From: Chloroflexota bacterium
Lineage (GTDB): Bacteria; Chloroflexota; UBA4733
Assembly: GCA_025449435.1 (NCBI GenBank)
Contig: JANWJO010000204.1
Span: 1 to 16,839 of the forward strand
Reading direction: 5' to 3'
Length of the DNA: 16,839 bases
Part shown: positions 1-8,039 of the stretch, piece by piece
Numbering within the stretch: the first letter of the stretch is position 1
Layout of the letters: the number at the start of each line of letters is the position of its first letter
Notes under the pieces: model-generated
Told to the model about the DNA's origin: nothing
What the model saw: only the letters and a program-made list of their open reading frames with translations
Database searches by the model: none
Position numbers and translations under genes: made by a program

Positions 1-1
1 G

Positions 2-244
2 CAGTTTTATACGCTCCGTGCACTCACCTTGTCTCCCCACCTAACCCGCCCTCAGGAAGCGCTCCTGATGCTGGCCGAGAATGTGGCGAAGGTGACCTAC
101 AACGCCACCAATCCGCCTGGGCCGTTTGATGCGGATACCGGTTGGTGGATCGGGGCGAATGTGCGCGACATCGCTACTGAGATCGGTGATCCTGTGTTTA
201 CTGAGGCAGCCTGGAAAACGCTCGCTGGGCGGGCTGTGTCCTGA
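2..244 (+). CDS. Unrecognised protein, C-terminal part (5' end outside window)
   Basis: The frame is open from the left edge of the window to a TGA at 242-244, giving about 80 residues. I do not recognise the family. Codon third positions are mostly G or C up to about codon 45, as in the real genes here, which argues for coding. The composition also looks protein-like, with a run of N, P, G, F and D residues followed by an adjacent Trp pair (DTGWWIG) and an acidic C-terminal stretch ending in LAGRAVS. No signal peptide, membrane segment or catalytic motif is visible. A TTG at 29 or an ATG at 68 could start a shorter free-standing protein, but neither has a convincing ribosome binding site, so I treat it as the end of a longer gene. 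Confidence 0.5.
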   Translation, partial: QFYTLRALTLSPHLTRPQEALLMLAENVAKVTYNATNPPGPFDADTGWWIGANVRDIATEIGDPVFTEAAWKTLAGRAVS

Positions 245-322
245 ACTCACCGGTCATCATTCCACTATGCGGCATCGGCCACATGCTCAGCGACAGCTGT
301 GGCGCACTTTCCGTGTAGCGGA

Positions 323-339
323 CTGGCCTCGTCGGCCAG
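323..339 (+). terminator. Small hairpin, possible weak terminator
   Basis: CTGGCC at 323-328 and GGCCAG at 334-339 form a 6-bp perfect stem around a TCGTC loop, about 80 bp after the first gene. No T-run follows, so this is not a classic intrinsic terminator. It could be incidental in GC-rich DNA. Confidence 0.2.
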
Positions 340-640
340 GTGACCATTAGCATTGCCGTGGGTCTAACGTCACCTGAACTAGGACAACAGCGACAGCGTC
401 CGCTCAAGCCCAGCTAAAAGCAATTCAGTGCACTTCGGCATAGCTTGTCAACAGGCAACCGGACGCTACGGCAATGTTTGCAGTGACGAACCATGCCTGT
501 CGGTGGCTGCTCGCGCCTGCGTAGCCAGCACCGATTCGCCCCACCGTGTACACATGTCCACAGTCGTGCCCGCAAACTTGTCCTATATCCCACGCCATCT
601 GGTGCCTAGGTGCTTGGGTTCAAGAGGGAGGGCCAAACGC

Positions 641-670
641 TTGTACTGAGTGCACCTCTCACTTTACACT
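641..670 (+). promoter_or_regulatory. Candidate promoter for mutS-mutL
   Basis: TTGTAC at 641-646 and TACACT at 665-670 are separated by 18 bp and resemble weak sigma-70 -35 and -10 boxes. A transcript from here would have a leader of about 40 nt before the GTG at 717. The match to consensus is poor (3/6 and 4/6), so this is only a suggestion. Confidence 0.25.
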
Positions 671-716
671 GCGCCAGAGCCGCGCACTTGGCAAAACGAG
701 CAGGACGAAGACAGCG

Positions 717-3314
717 GTGACTGGCACATCGAGCGCTGAACAGGCCACGCCGTTTTGGGCGCAATATCTGACCCAGAAAGCTGCCCATCCTGACGCGTTG
801 CTATGGATGCGCCTGGGCGACTTCTACGAGATGTTCGAGGACGATGCCCACACGGCGGTACGCGTGCTGCACATCACGCTCACAGCGCGCGAGTTAGGCA
901 AGGGACATCGCGTGCCGATGGCTGGCATACCCTTCCACGCGGCTGAAAGCTACCTGGCACGGCTGATCCGTGCTGGCTACCACGTCGCGATTTGTGAGCA
1001 ACTGAGCGAGCCGGGCCACGGCCTGGTGGAGCGCGATGTTGTGCGTGTGGTGACGCCGGGCACGCTGGCCGAGCCGGGACTCCTCGCCCAACGCCAGAAC
1101 CGCTACCTGGCCGCTGCGGTGCTGCAGGGCGATCGCGCCGGACTCGCCTATGTGGATGTGACCACCGGCGAGTTTGCCATGACTGCTCTTGAAGGCGACG
1201 ACACGGCAGCTGAACTCGAGGCGGAGTTGCGGCGCTTGCAGCCCGCCGAGACGCTCACGCCAGCGGACCAGGAGGAACCATTCGACCTCCCCGGCTACCG
1301 CGCGGCGCGCGACGCCTGGCAGTTCGACCCACAAGTTGGGGCGCAAGAACTGGCTCGCCACTTTGCGCCGGCGTCGCTGGCCGCCATCCACGAAGGACCG
1401 CCATCGCTGTCCACAGGGTGCGCCGCGGCAATCGTGCGCTACATTGGCCAGACCAACCCTACGTTGCTGCCCCACATCACGAACCTTATGGGGTACCGCA
1501 CCGGTTCCTTCCTGCGCATCGATGCGGCTTCCAGCCGGGCGCTCAACATCCTCACCGGTCCCAGTGGCAAGCCGGAAGGCAGCTTGCTGGCAACCGTCGA
1601 CCGGACCAAGTCGGCAATGGGCGCGCGGCTGTTACGTCGCTGGTTGAGCCAACCGTTACTCGACGTCGAGCGCATCCGCCAGCGGCAGGAGCGTGTGGCC
1701 CGCTGGAAGCAACTGGCCGAACTGCGCAGCGCCAACAGGCAGCACTTGAGCACCATCCTGGACATCGAACGCATCCCCGGCCGTTGCCGGGCCGGCAATG
1801 CACCGGCGCGTGACTTATGGGCGCTCCACCACGCCATCGAAACGGCTAAACACCTCCGCCAGCCAGAGGCAGATGGCTCGCTTGCTCCAGTGGTGGACAG
1901 TGCGGCAAGTTGCGACGACGTGGCGGCGCTCATCCACCGTGCCCTGGCGCCTGCTGGCGACAACCGCGTCATTAGGCAAGGCTTTTCTAACGAATTCGAT
2001 GCACTGGAAGCCAGTGGTGCGCTCGACCGTGACTGGATGGCCGGGCTCGAAGAGACCGAACGCGCCGCTACGGGCATCCGGAGTCTGAAGGTCGGCTTCA
2101 CCCGAGTGTTCGGCTACTTCATCGAGGTCACCAACCCCAATAAGGCCGCCGTTCCGGCGCACTACCAACGCAAGCAAACGGTGGCCGGTGGCGAGCGCTA
2201 TTTCACCGCCGAACTCAAAGAGCGTGAGACCCGGCTGTTACGCAACGACCTTGACTGTGAGACGCTGGCACAAGCGCTGTACCAGGGCTTGCTGTCTGAA
2301 GTCAGTCAACGCGGCGAACGTCTGCTGGCGCTGGCGAGCACACTGGCGGAACTCGACGTGGTCACCTCGCTCGCCGAGATCGCCGCCGAACGTTCCTGGT
2401 GCCGTCCGCTGGTGGACGGCGATGCTGCGCTGCAGCTGGTCGAAGCGCGCCATCCCGTCGTCGAGAGCGTGCTGCCACCGCACGAATTCATCCCCAACGA
2501 TCTCAACATTGGCGCCGGTGGACCCTCCACGCTGGTCATCACCGGACCCAACATGGCTGGCAAATCGACGTACTTGCGTCAAATTGCACTCATCGTCGTA
2601 CTGGCCCAGATGGGCAGCTTTGTCCCGGCCAACCAGGCACGGGTTGGCATCGTGGATCGGGTGTTTACGCGCATCGGCGCGGCTGATGACCTCGCTGGCG
2701 GCGTCAGCACGTTCATGCTGGAGATGCAGGAGGCGGCGACCATCTGCCGCCAAGCCACGCCCTCGAGCCTGGTGGTGCTGGATGAAATCGGGCGTGGCAC
2801 CAGTAGCGCCGAAGGCGCTGCCATAGCCCAAGCCGTCATCGAGTATCTGCACCAGCACATCGGACCGCGCATGCTGTTCTCCACGCACTTTCACCAGCTC
2901 CCGGAAGCACTAGCGACCTTGCCGCGCCTCGAATTGTGGACTTTCTCGATCATCCAATTGGGCGAGCACCTGGCATTTACCCATCGCATCACGCCTGGGG
3001 TTGCCGAGCTTAGTTACGGCGTCCACACGGCCCGCCTGGCTGGCTTGCCAGAGAACGTGCTGGTGCGGGCCCTAGCATTACTCGACGTGCCAGAACTCGC
3101 AGAGTCAGGGCCAGCTGGGCCACCATCCACCAGCGTTTCCGAGCCTGCCGGAAGTTCGAATGGCTTGTCGCTGGCTGCTAGCCAGCACACCAACCGGCCG
3201 GATGTGCTGGCTGCGCTAGCGGCGGTGGACGTGGCTACTACCACCCCACTGGAAGCGCTGCTCCTGCTGGCGAAGTGGCAGGCGCAACTGCGTGGTGCCC
3301 CATCGCGGACCTAA
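717..3314 (+). CDS. mutS: DNA mismatch repair ATPase MutS
   Basis: MutS recognises mismatches and small loops and recruits MutL using ATP. The product is 865 residues, usual for MutS1. With the GTG start at 717, the mismatch-reading motif GDFYEMF places Phe at 36 and Glu at 38, the same numbering as in E. coli MutS; this is the main reason for choosing this start. Lever-domain text (LDRTK-like DRTKSAMGARLLRRW) lies near residues 300-315. Walker A is GPNMAGKST (610-618) and Walker B is VVLDEIGRGTSS with D689 and E690. Between them is the signature DDLAGGVSTFMLEM, where most MutS have DDLASGRSTFM. The last roughly 60 residues are a Ser/Pro/Ala-rich linker and a helical dimerisation tail. The TAA lies 11 bp before the preferred mutL start, so the two genes are probably cotranscribed. 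Confidence 0.97.
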   Translation: MTGTSSAEQATPFWAQYLTQKAAHPDALLWMRLGDFYEMFEDDAHTAVRVLHITLTARELGKGHRVPMAGIPFHAAESYLARLIRAGYHVAICEQLSEPGHGLVERDVVRVVTPGTLAEPGLLAQRQNRYLAAAVLQGDRAGLAYVDVTTGEFAMTALEGDDTAAELEAELRRLQPAETLTPADQEEPFDLPGYRAARDAWQFDPQVGAQELARHFAPASLAAIHEGPPSLSTGCAAAIVRYIGQTNPTLLPHITNLMGYRTGSFLRIDAASSRALNILTGPSGKPEGSLLATVDRTKSAMGARLLRRWLSQPLLDVERIRQRQERVARWKQLAELRSANRQHLSTILDIERIPGRCRAGNAPARDLWALHHAIETAKHLRQPEADGSLAPVVDSAASCDDVAALIHRALAPAGDNRVIRQGFSNEFDALEASGALDRDWMAGLEETERAATGIRSLKVGFTRVFGYFIEVTNPNKAAVPAHYQRKQTVAGGERYFTAELKERETRLLRNDLDCETLAQALYQGLLSEVSQRGERLLALASTLAELDVVTSLAEIAAERSWCRPLVDGDAALQLVEARHPVVESVLPPHEFIPNDLNIGAGGPSTLVITGPNMAGKSTYLRQIALIVVLAQMGSFVPANQARVGIVDRVFTRIGAADDLAGGVSTFMLEMQEAATICRQATPSSLVVLDEIGRGTSSAEGAAIAQAVIEYLHQHIGPRMLFSTHFHQLPEALATLPRLELWTFSIIQLGEHLAFTHRITPGVAELSYGVHTARLAGLPENVLVRALALLDVPELAESGPAGPPSTSVSEPAGSSNGLSLAASQHTNRPDVLAALAAVDVATTTPLEALLLLAKWQAQLRGAPSRT

Positions 3315-3325
3315 CCCGCCGCCCA

Positions 3326-5017
3326 GTGCGCCCATTGCCACCGGCGGTGATCGAACGCGTCGCAGCCGGCGAGGTGATCGAACGGCCGGCCTCCGCCGTG
3401 CGTGAGTTAATCGACAACGCATTGGACGCCGCCGCTACCGACATCGTCATCGACATCCGTGAGGGCGGTCTCGGCCTGATCCGTGTGGCCGATGACGGCG
3501 CCGGCATGTCGCTGCAAGACCTTGCAGCGGTGGGGCAACGCTACAGCACGAGCAAGCTGGCGGAGGTACGCGACCTCGACAGCATCGAGACCTATGGCTT
3601 TCGCGGCGAAGCACTGGCGAGCTTGGTTGCTGTGGCTGGCGTCACTATCACGAGCGCGCTATCTGGCGAACAGCAAGGCTTTCGTCGCGTGTTCTTTGAT
3701 GATGTGGGATCTCCGCTCACGCCTGCCGCCCGCCAGGCGGGCACTACCGTTGAGGTGACGAATCTGTTTCAGCACTTCGCCGCGCGCCGCCGCTTTCTGG
3801 ATACGGCCGCTGCCGAAGCGCGTCGGGTGGCTGCGCTCGTGCGGGCATACGCGCTGGCCCGGCCCGATGTGCACTTTTCTCTGGTGATAGATGCCTCCCT
3901 GGTGCTTACCACTACGTCAGCAGGTGATGTCGAGCCTACGGTCCAGCAGGTGCTAGGTGCCGCGGTCCAGCGGTCGATGATCCCGTTTGGGCCGTTGTGC
4001 GACGAGCAAATCAGCGCGACCGGCTGGGTCAGTGAAGTAGCGCTGACGCGGCCCAACCGCCAAGGGTTGTACGTATCGCTCAATGGCCGGCCAGTCGACG
4101 TCGCTGGGTTGCTGGATGCAGTCGAAAGCGGTTACCGCGCGCTGCTGCCACGCGGAAGGCACCCCTATCTGGTGCTGCACTTCACGGCGCCGCCGAGCCA
4201 GGTTGATCTGTGCGTTCACCCACGCAAGGAACGAGTTCTCCTGCGTGGTGTGGAACGAATCGCCAACCTGGTGAGTACCAGCGTGCGCGATAGTTTAGGA
4301 ACGCGCGTCGCCCAACTCCCGACACCCAAAGCATTGCTCGGCGGCGCGCAGTTGGATCTTCTGGGCGCTGAGCCAGTGCGCCAATCGCCAGCCGGCCAGG
4401 TGGCCGAACCCGCGGGAAACTATTCTGGCAGCGAAGTGAGCCCGGCGCAGCCGTCGATTGTGACGGAACTGCCGTCGATGCGCCTGATCGGCCAGATGCA
4501 GCGCAAGCTCATCGTCGTGGAGGGCGACCGAGGGATATATCTGGTTGACCAGCATCGGGCGCACGAGCGCATCCTGTACGAGCAATTCCGGCAGGCGGGA
4601 GGGCCACCGACGCAACAGCTCATCGAGCCGCTGGCCTTCGAGATCCGCCCACCGGACGTCGAGCGTTTCGGCGCGCGCTTGCCCGACCTAGCTCAGCTTG
4701 GCTTCAGCATCGAGCGCGTCGGTGCGGTGAGTTTTCTGGCGCTTAGCGTTCCCGCCGGTGTTTTGCTGGAATGGACCTCGCAGGATGACATCTGGCAAGA
4801 TGTGGCGCTTCCGGGGGATAGCTGGCTCGACCGGGCACGTGTGGCCGTGGCGTGCCGCTCGGCGTTGCGGCGCGGTGCCGAGCTGACGCCGCAACACATG
4901 CGCCAGCTACTGTTGGACCTGGCCAACCTTCACGCGCCCACGCTGTGCCCCCACGGCAGCCCGCTCATCGTGCATGTGTCGGCGACGTTCCTGGCCCGGC
5001 ATTTTGACTGGACCTGA
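3326..5017 (+). CDS. mutL: DNA mismatch repair protein MutL, endonuclease type
   Basis: MutL is the ATP-driven mediator of mismatch repair. The product is 563 residues from the GTG at 3326. This start gives the usual family beginning (RPLPPAVIERVAAGEV). A GTG at 3275 would add 17 unconserved residues overlapping mutS and cannot be excluded. GHKL ATPase motifs are present: E27 and N31 in the first helix, VADDGAGM, GFRGEALASL and GTTVEVTNLF. The C-terminal domain carries the metal-dependent nicking motif DQHRAHERILYE (408-419), plus ACRSALRRG (from A509) and CPHGSP (541-546). This indicates a MutL that makes its own nick, as in organisms without MutH. The alanine usual after DQH is Arg411 here. 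A variable linker at about 330-380 joins the halves. The gene converges on modB with a 13-bp gap. Confidence 0.95.
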   Translation: MRPLPPAVIERVAAGEVIERPASAVRELIDNALDAAATDIVIDIREGGLGLIRVADDGAGMSLQDLAAVGQRYSTSKLAEVRDLDSIETYGFRGEALASLVAVAGVTITSALSGEQQGFRRVFFDDVGSPLTPAARQAGTTVEVTNLFQHFAARRRFLDTAAAEARRVAALVRAYALARPDVHFSLVIDASLVLTTTSAGDVEPTVQQVLGAAVQRSMIPFGPLCDEQISATGWVSEVALTRPNRQGLYVSLNGRPVDVAGLLDAVESGYRALLPRGRHPYLVLHFTAPPSQVDLCVHPRKERVLLRGVERIANLVSTSVRDSLGTRVAQLPTPKALLGGAQLDLLGAEPVRQSPAGQVAEPAGNYSGSEVSPAQPSIVTELPSMRLIGQMQRKLIVVEGDRGIYLVDQHRAHERILYEQFRQAGGPPTQQLIEPLAFEIRPPDVERFGARLPDLAQLGFSIERVGAVSFLALSVPAGVLLEWTSQDDIWQDVALPGDSWLDRARVAVACRSALRRGAELTPQHMRQLLLDLANLHAPTLCPHGSPLIVHVSATFLARHFDWT

Positions 5018-5030
5018 TGAAAGGCTCTCG

Positions 5031-5897
5031 CTAGGCTGCCTCGGCTTCTGTCGAGATAAGCTGTGAGAACACCAGCACACTGATGGAGAGGAGCACCAGT
5101 AGCGCTGCCACTTCCAACGCGGCGGTGAGGTCGCTCTGCATCGCTTGCATCACCAGCAGCGACATTGTTTGAGTGCGTCCCTCGAAGTTGCCCGCGAACA
5201 GTAACGTCGCGCCAAACTCCGACAGCGCGCGACCAAGTGAGAGCACCAGCCCGCTACGCAGCCCCGGAGACGCCAGCGGGAGCGTGAGGTAGCGCATCAC
5301 TTGCCAGAAGCTCGCGCCGTCGATGCCACCGGCTTCCTCCACGTGGCGGTCAACCGCCAGGAAGCCCAAGCGCGCACTCCTGATGAAAAAAGGCCCGGCC
5401 ACGAACGCTTGGGCCATGATCACCGCAGCCGTGCTAAACGAGAGGTCAATACCCAGCGCATTGAGTCCGCCACCCAGCAAGCCTTGGCGACCAAAAGCCA
5501 TAAGCAAAGCCACTCCAGCCACCATGGGTGGGAGCACCAGCGGCAAGTCGACGATGGTTTGAATCAGCCGGTTGGCCGGCAGCAACTGGCGGGCCAGCAG
5601 AAACGCCAGCGGCGTGCCGAATCCAGTGATCAGCAACAGCGCGACAGTCGTCGTGAACACCGTCAGCCGGATAGCCTCACCAACCGACGGTTGCGTCAGA
5701 CTTTGCAGAAGATGCGGCGCCCGCGAGGCGGTCCATAGGAGCGCCACCACCGGTACAAGCATGAACAAGATCAGGACGCCAGCCGGCAGGCGTAACGCGA
5801 CCCCGGCCGAACCCGGCGCCGTGCTCGTGCTACGGGCGCGCCACCGGCTGCTCGAACGCGTCCTACTCTTCTCCCTGCTTATAGTTGAAGCGCTCAT
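5031..5897 (-). CDS. modB: Molybdate ABC transporter permease ModB
   Basis: Inner-membrane channel subunit of a molybdate (possibly tungstate) importer, 288 residues. An Arg/Ser-rich N-terminal stretch of about 32 residues, longer than usual, precedes several hydrophobic segments. Family text includes DLPLVLPPMVAGVALLM and the cytoplasmic EAA loop (EEAGGIDGASFWQVMRYLTL, then GRALSEFGATLLFAGN), which normally docks onto the ATPase ModC. The ATG overlaps the modA stop as ATGA (5897-5894), indicating translational coupling. The gene ends in TAG, 13 bp from the end of mutL on the other strand. No modC follows, so the ATPase must be encoded elsewhere or shared with another importer. The alternative is a related sulfate or tungstate permease, but the neighbouring ModA favours molybdate. 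Confidence 0.93.
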   Translation of the reverse strand: MSASTISREKSRTRSSSRWRARSTSTAPGSAGVALRLPAGVLILFMLVPVVALLWTASRAPHLLQSLTQPSVGEAIRLTVFTTTVALLLITGFGTPLAFLLARQLLPANRLIQTIVDLPLVLPPMVAGVALLMAFGRQGLLGGGLNALGIDLSFSTAAVIMAQAFVAGPFFIRSARLGFLAVDRHVEEAGGIDGASFWQVMRYLTLPLASPGLRSGLVLSLGRALSEFGATLLFAGNFEGRTQTMSLLVMQAMQSDLTAALEVAALLVLLSISVLVFSQLISTEAEAA

Positions 5898-6856
5898 GGC
5901 ATGGTTAGGGCGGCCAGAGCCCGCTGCGGCTGGGCCAATGCCACCGGCGGAGCGGCGAAGCCATACTTTTGCATAACGGCCTGGCCGTCACTTGACAAAA
6001 CATAGTCGATGAACGCCTGACCGCCAGTGGCGTTGGGCGCGTTCTTCACCACAGCTATGGGGTACTGCGCGATGACATTACTAGCGTCAGGTATGGCGAT
6101 CTCCGCCACCTGCGGACGCACCGTGATCGTTGGGTCAGTCACGTACACGATGCCTGCATCCGCTTCGGCGAGTTGGACCTTTGCAACCACGTCCTTGACG
6201 TTGGCTTCGTTGGACACCACGTTGGCCAGCGCCTTCGTATCAAAGCCTTCGCCGTAGGCTGGATCTTTGGCGAGGTTCTGCAGCACTTGCCGGGCGTAAT
6301 TGCCCACTGGCACATTGGCGGCAGCCAGCACTAACTTAATGCCTGGTTTCGCCAGATCGGCTGGCGTTTGGATGTGCCCCGGATTGGCCTTCGGGACAAT
6401 AATTTCCAGCTTGTTTTGGGCGAACAGCGCTGGCTTGCTGGCGATGGTGCCATCCTGCTCAGCGCCGGTCATGTTGGCAATGTCGGCTGAGGCGAACACG
6501 TCGGCGCGCGCCCCCTGGTCAAGCTGCGTGCGCAGCGTGGGCGAGCCACCGAAGTTGAAGGCAAACTTGGTGCCAGGGTGAGCGGCTATATAGTTCTTGC
6601 CGATCTCGCTGAACGCATCGGTGAGTGACGCGGCGGCGAACACTGTGACCGTGCTGGCACTGGCGTTGCTACTCGCGGTGGTCGACCTTGCGCTAGTGAC
6701 GGTGCTCGTTGCGGCTGCTGTTGTTGCAATCGCCGGCGGCGCACTGGACGTTGCAGCAGTAAGAGTTGTCGCGGAGTTGCCGCCACAACCGGCCAAAGTC
6801 ACCACCGATAGCAGTACTGTGCCCGAGGCGAGCCAGGTCGAGAGCGAACGAAGCAA
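5894..6856 (-). CDS. modA: Molybdate-binding lipoprotein ModA
   Basis: Extracytoplasmic solute-binding protein that captures molybdate and delivers it to ModB; 320 residues. The N-terminus is a lipoprotein signal with a hydrophobic core and lipobox LAGC (Cys at 24). A Ser/Thr/Ala linker of about 45 residues follows, then the ModA fold starting at TVTVFAAASLTDAF. Expected ligand-region motifs are seen: AAASL, FGGSPTLRTQL (usually SSGTL or SSPTL), ARADVFASAD, VPVGNYARQVL and ADAGIVYVTD. The start is TTG at 6856, supported by AAAGGAG ending 8 nt upstream. The gene lies 30 bp after the regulator gene and overlaps modB by 4 nt, so the three look like one operon. Lipid anchoring fits a cell that tethers its binding proteins. 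Tungstate as an alternative substrate cannot be excluded. Confidence 0.93.
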   Translation of the reverse strand: MLRSLSTWLASGTVLLSVVTLAGCGGNSATTLTAATSSAPPAIATTAAATSTVTSARSTTASSNASASTVTVFAAASLTDAFSEIGKNYIAAHPGTKFAFNFGGSPTLRTQLDQGARADVFASADIANMTGAEQDGTIASKPALFAQNKLEIIVPKANPGHIQTPADLAKPGIKLVLAAANVPVGNYARQVLQNLAKDPAYGEGFDTKALANVVSNEANVKDVVAKVQLAEADAGIVYVTDPTITVRPQVAEIAIPDASNVIAQYPIAVVKNAPNATGGQAFIDYVLSSDGQAVMQKYGFAAPPVALAQPQRALAALTMP

Positions 6857-6886
6857 AGCAAGAACTCCTTTAGACCCTGACGATCC

Positions 6887-8026
6887 TTATGTCGCGGTGC
6901 CCAATGTCGCAACAACGTGCCCGGTTTGCCGTGTGTCATAGCCACCCAGGCTCTCTAACTCGCGCCGGAAAGGCCGGCTCGTTACCACATTCAACAGGAG
7001 TTGCACGCCGGCGGTGTACATGAAGGCGTCAGGTATGACCAGGTCGTAGCGCTCGGTTTGAACTGGCAGGAAATCCAAGCCGTAGGCCAGCGCCACCGCC
7101 TCGATGCCGACTCCGGCGTCAGCTCGCCCGGACCGGATGGCCTCGGCTACGGCGATGTGTGAGGGAGCTTCGCTGCCATATCCCAGGATGCGTGCCGGAG
7201 GCACGCCAATGGCCGCGATCCACGTATCCAGCAGAAGTCGGGTTCCGGACCCGGCATCCCTATTGATGAGGTGAATGTCGCTGCGAACGAGGTCGGCAGC
7301 GTTTCGGAACTGAAGTGGATTGCCAGGTTGCACCAGCCAGCCTTGCCGCCACTCGGACAGTGTGATCACCGACACCGCTGTTTGTGGTAACTCTCGCTTG
7401 ATCGATGGGAGGTTGCTTTCTCCCGACCCTGGTTCGCTTAAGTGGCAGCCCACCAGGTGCGCGCGCCCACGCCCGAGCGCTTGCAACGCCGTGGTGCTGC
7501 TGCGCGAGACCACTAACGCTCGCCAGTTCGCATCCGCCAAGCCCAGGTGATCCGCTAGCAGCGATAACGCCGGGTCGCACCCTTGCACCAGCAGCGTGTG
7601 GTCCAACCGCTCCTGGCCAATAAACGTCTCGACGGTCAGCGACCCGCCCGCCGCGCGGATCACGCCGTCTGCGCTAGTGGACAACCCTGCCGCTTGTTCG
7701 AGCGGCAGCGCCAGCATACGTTCGCCCACACGGGCTAGTTGCACCCGCCGGGTGCTGCTGGCAGGCTCGGCGCCATCAATGAATTCGACCGCGTCGGAGG
7801 CTCGTTCCTCGGGCAAGGAAAACAAGTCTTCGACGCTGCAGCGAAAGGTGCGCGCGAGCCGAAGGGCCAGCAGGGCGCCGGGCATGAGCTTGCCCGCTTC
7901 GATGCTGACAACGGTTTGGCGTGACACGCCGACTCGGGTGGCGAGTTCCTGCTGCGTGAGTTGCGCCACATGCCGGTAGCGCCGAACGGCGTTGGTGTCT
8001 GGTGCGCTGCTCGGGTTCACCTTCAT
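6887..8026 (-). CDS. HTH regulator with periplasmic-binding-protein-like sensor domain, probable mod regulator
   Basis: A one-component regulator of 379 residues from the ATG at 8026. Residues about 14-68 are an XRE/Cro-type helix-turn-helix (LTQQELATRVGVSRQTVVSIEAG). The rest resembles the PBP-like domain found in MoeA/LysR-type and molybdate-linked regulators, with RDAGSGTRLLLD, SHIAVAEAIRSGRADAGVGI and GLDFLPVQTERYDLVIP. There is no signal peptide, so the binding domain is cytoplasmic. It is first in an operon with modA and modB, which suggests it senses molybdate/tungstate or a related metabolite and controls uptake; this is inference. An ATG at 8068 in the same frame would add 14 residues but lies over the promoter-like TATACT and the operator-like repeats, so I reject it. 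No Shine-Dalgarno precedes 8026, and a leaderless mRNA is plausible. Confidence 0.88.
   Translation of the reverse strand: MKVNPSSAPDTNAVRRYRHVAQLTQQELATRVGVSRQTVVSIEAGKLMPGALLALRLARTFRCSVEDLFSLPEERASDAVEFIDGAEPASSTRRVQLARVGERMLALPLEQAAGLSTSADGVIRAAGGSLTVETFIGQERLDHTLLVQGCDPALSLLADHLGLADANWRALVVSRSSTTALQALGRGRAHLVGCHLSEPGSGESNLPSIKRELPQTAVSVITLSEWRQGWLVQPGNPLQFRNAADLVRSDIHLINRDAGSGTRLLLDTWIAAIGVPPARILGYGSEAPSHIAVAEAIRSGRADAGVGIEAVALAYGLDFLPVQTERYDLVIPDAFMYTAGVQLLLNVVTSRPFRRELESLGGYDTRQTGHVVATLGTAT
7948..7969 (+). repeat. 22-bp perfect inverted repeat, left arm
   Basis: This arm is the exact reverse complement of 8074-8095, and the match ends abruptly on both sides. It lies inside the regulator gene and encodes V20 to Q26 of the HTH (VAQLTQQ) on the minus strand. 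The two arms enclose 104 bp holding the regulator start codon, promoter and operator-like repeats. Confidence 0.9.
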
Positions 8027-8033
8027 CGTGACA

Positions 8034-8039
8034 AGTATA
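8034..8039 (-). promoter_or_regulatory. -10 box of the mod operon, leaderless arrangement
   Basis: On the minus strand TATACT ends 7 nt before the ATG at 8026, so transcription would begin at or next to the start codon. No Shine-Dalgarno sequence is present and no convincing -35 box is seen. This fits a leaderless, possibly activator- or repressor-controlled promoter. Confidence 0.4.

Larger units (their letters stand above)
245..716. other. Intergenic region upstream of mutS, no gene recognised
   Basis: About 470 bp lie between the first reading frame and mutS. Short open frames cross it, but none has a good start or recognisable protein composition. The long upstream extension of the mutS frame (from 546) is Cys-rich and unlike MutS. 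I see only a small hairpin at 323-339 and a weak promoter candidate at 641-670. I recognise no structured RNA, repeat or mobile-element end. Confidence 0.5.

Noticed and set aside
242..244. In-frame TGA ending the first reading frame as a possible selenocysteine codon, given selC in the window
   Set aside because: Reading through adds only about 32 residues before another TGA at about 341. The surrounding residues show no CxxU, UxxC or other known Sec motif, and I see no SECIS-like hairpin directly downstream.
546..716. Upstream extension of MutS to an earlier start at 546
   Set aside because: The added 57 residues are Cys/Thr-rich and unlike MutS. The GTG at 717 puts the Phe-Tyr-Glu motif at the E. 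coli numbering F36/E38.
894..2101. Several minus-strand open frames opposite mutS (193 and 220 residues)
   Set aside because: They overlap the conserved MutS coding sequence and overlap each other, and they have no family resemblance.
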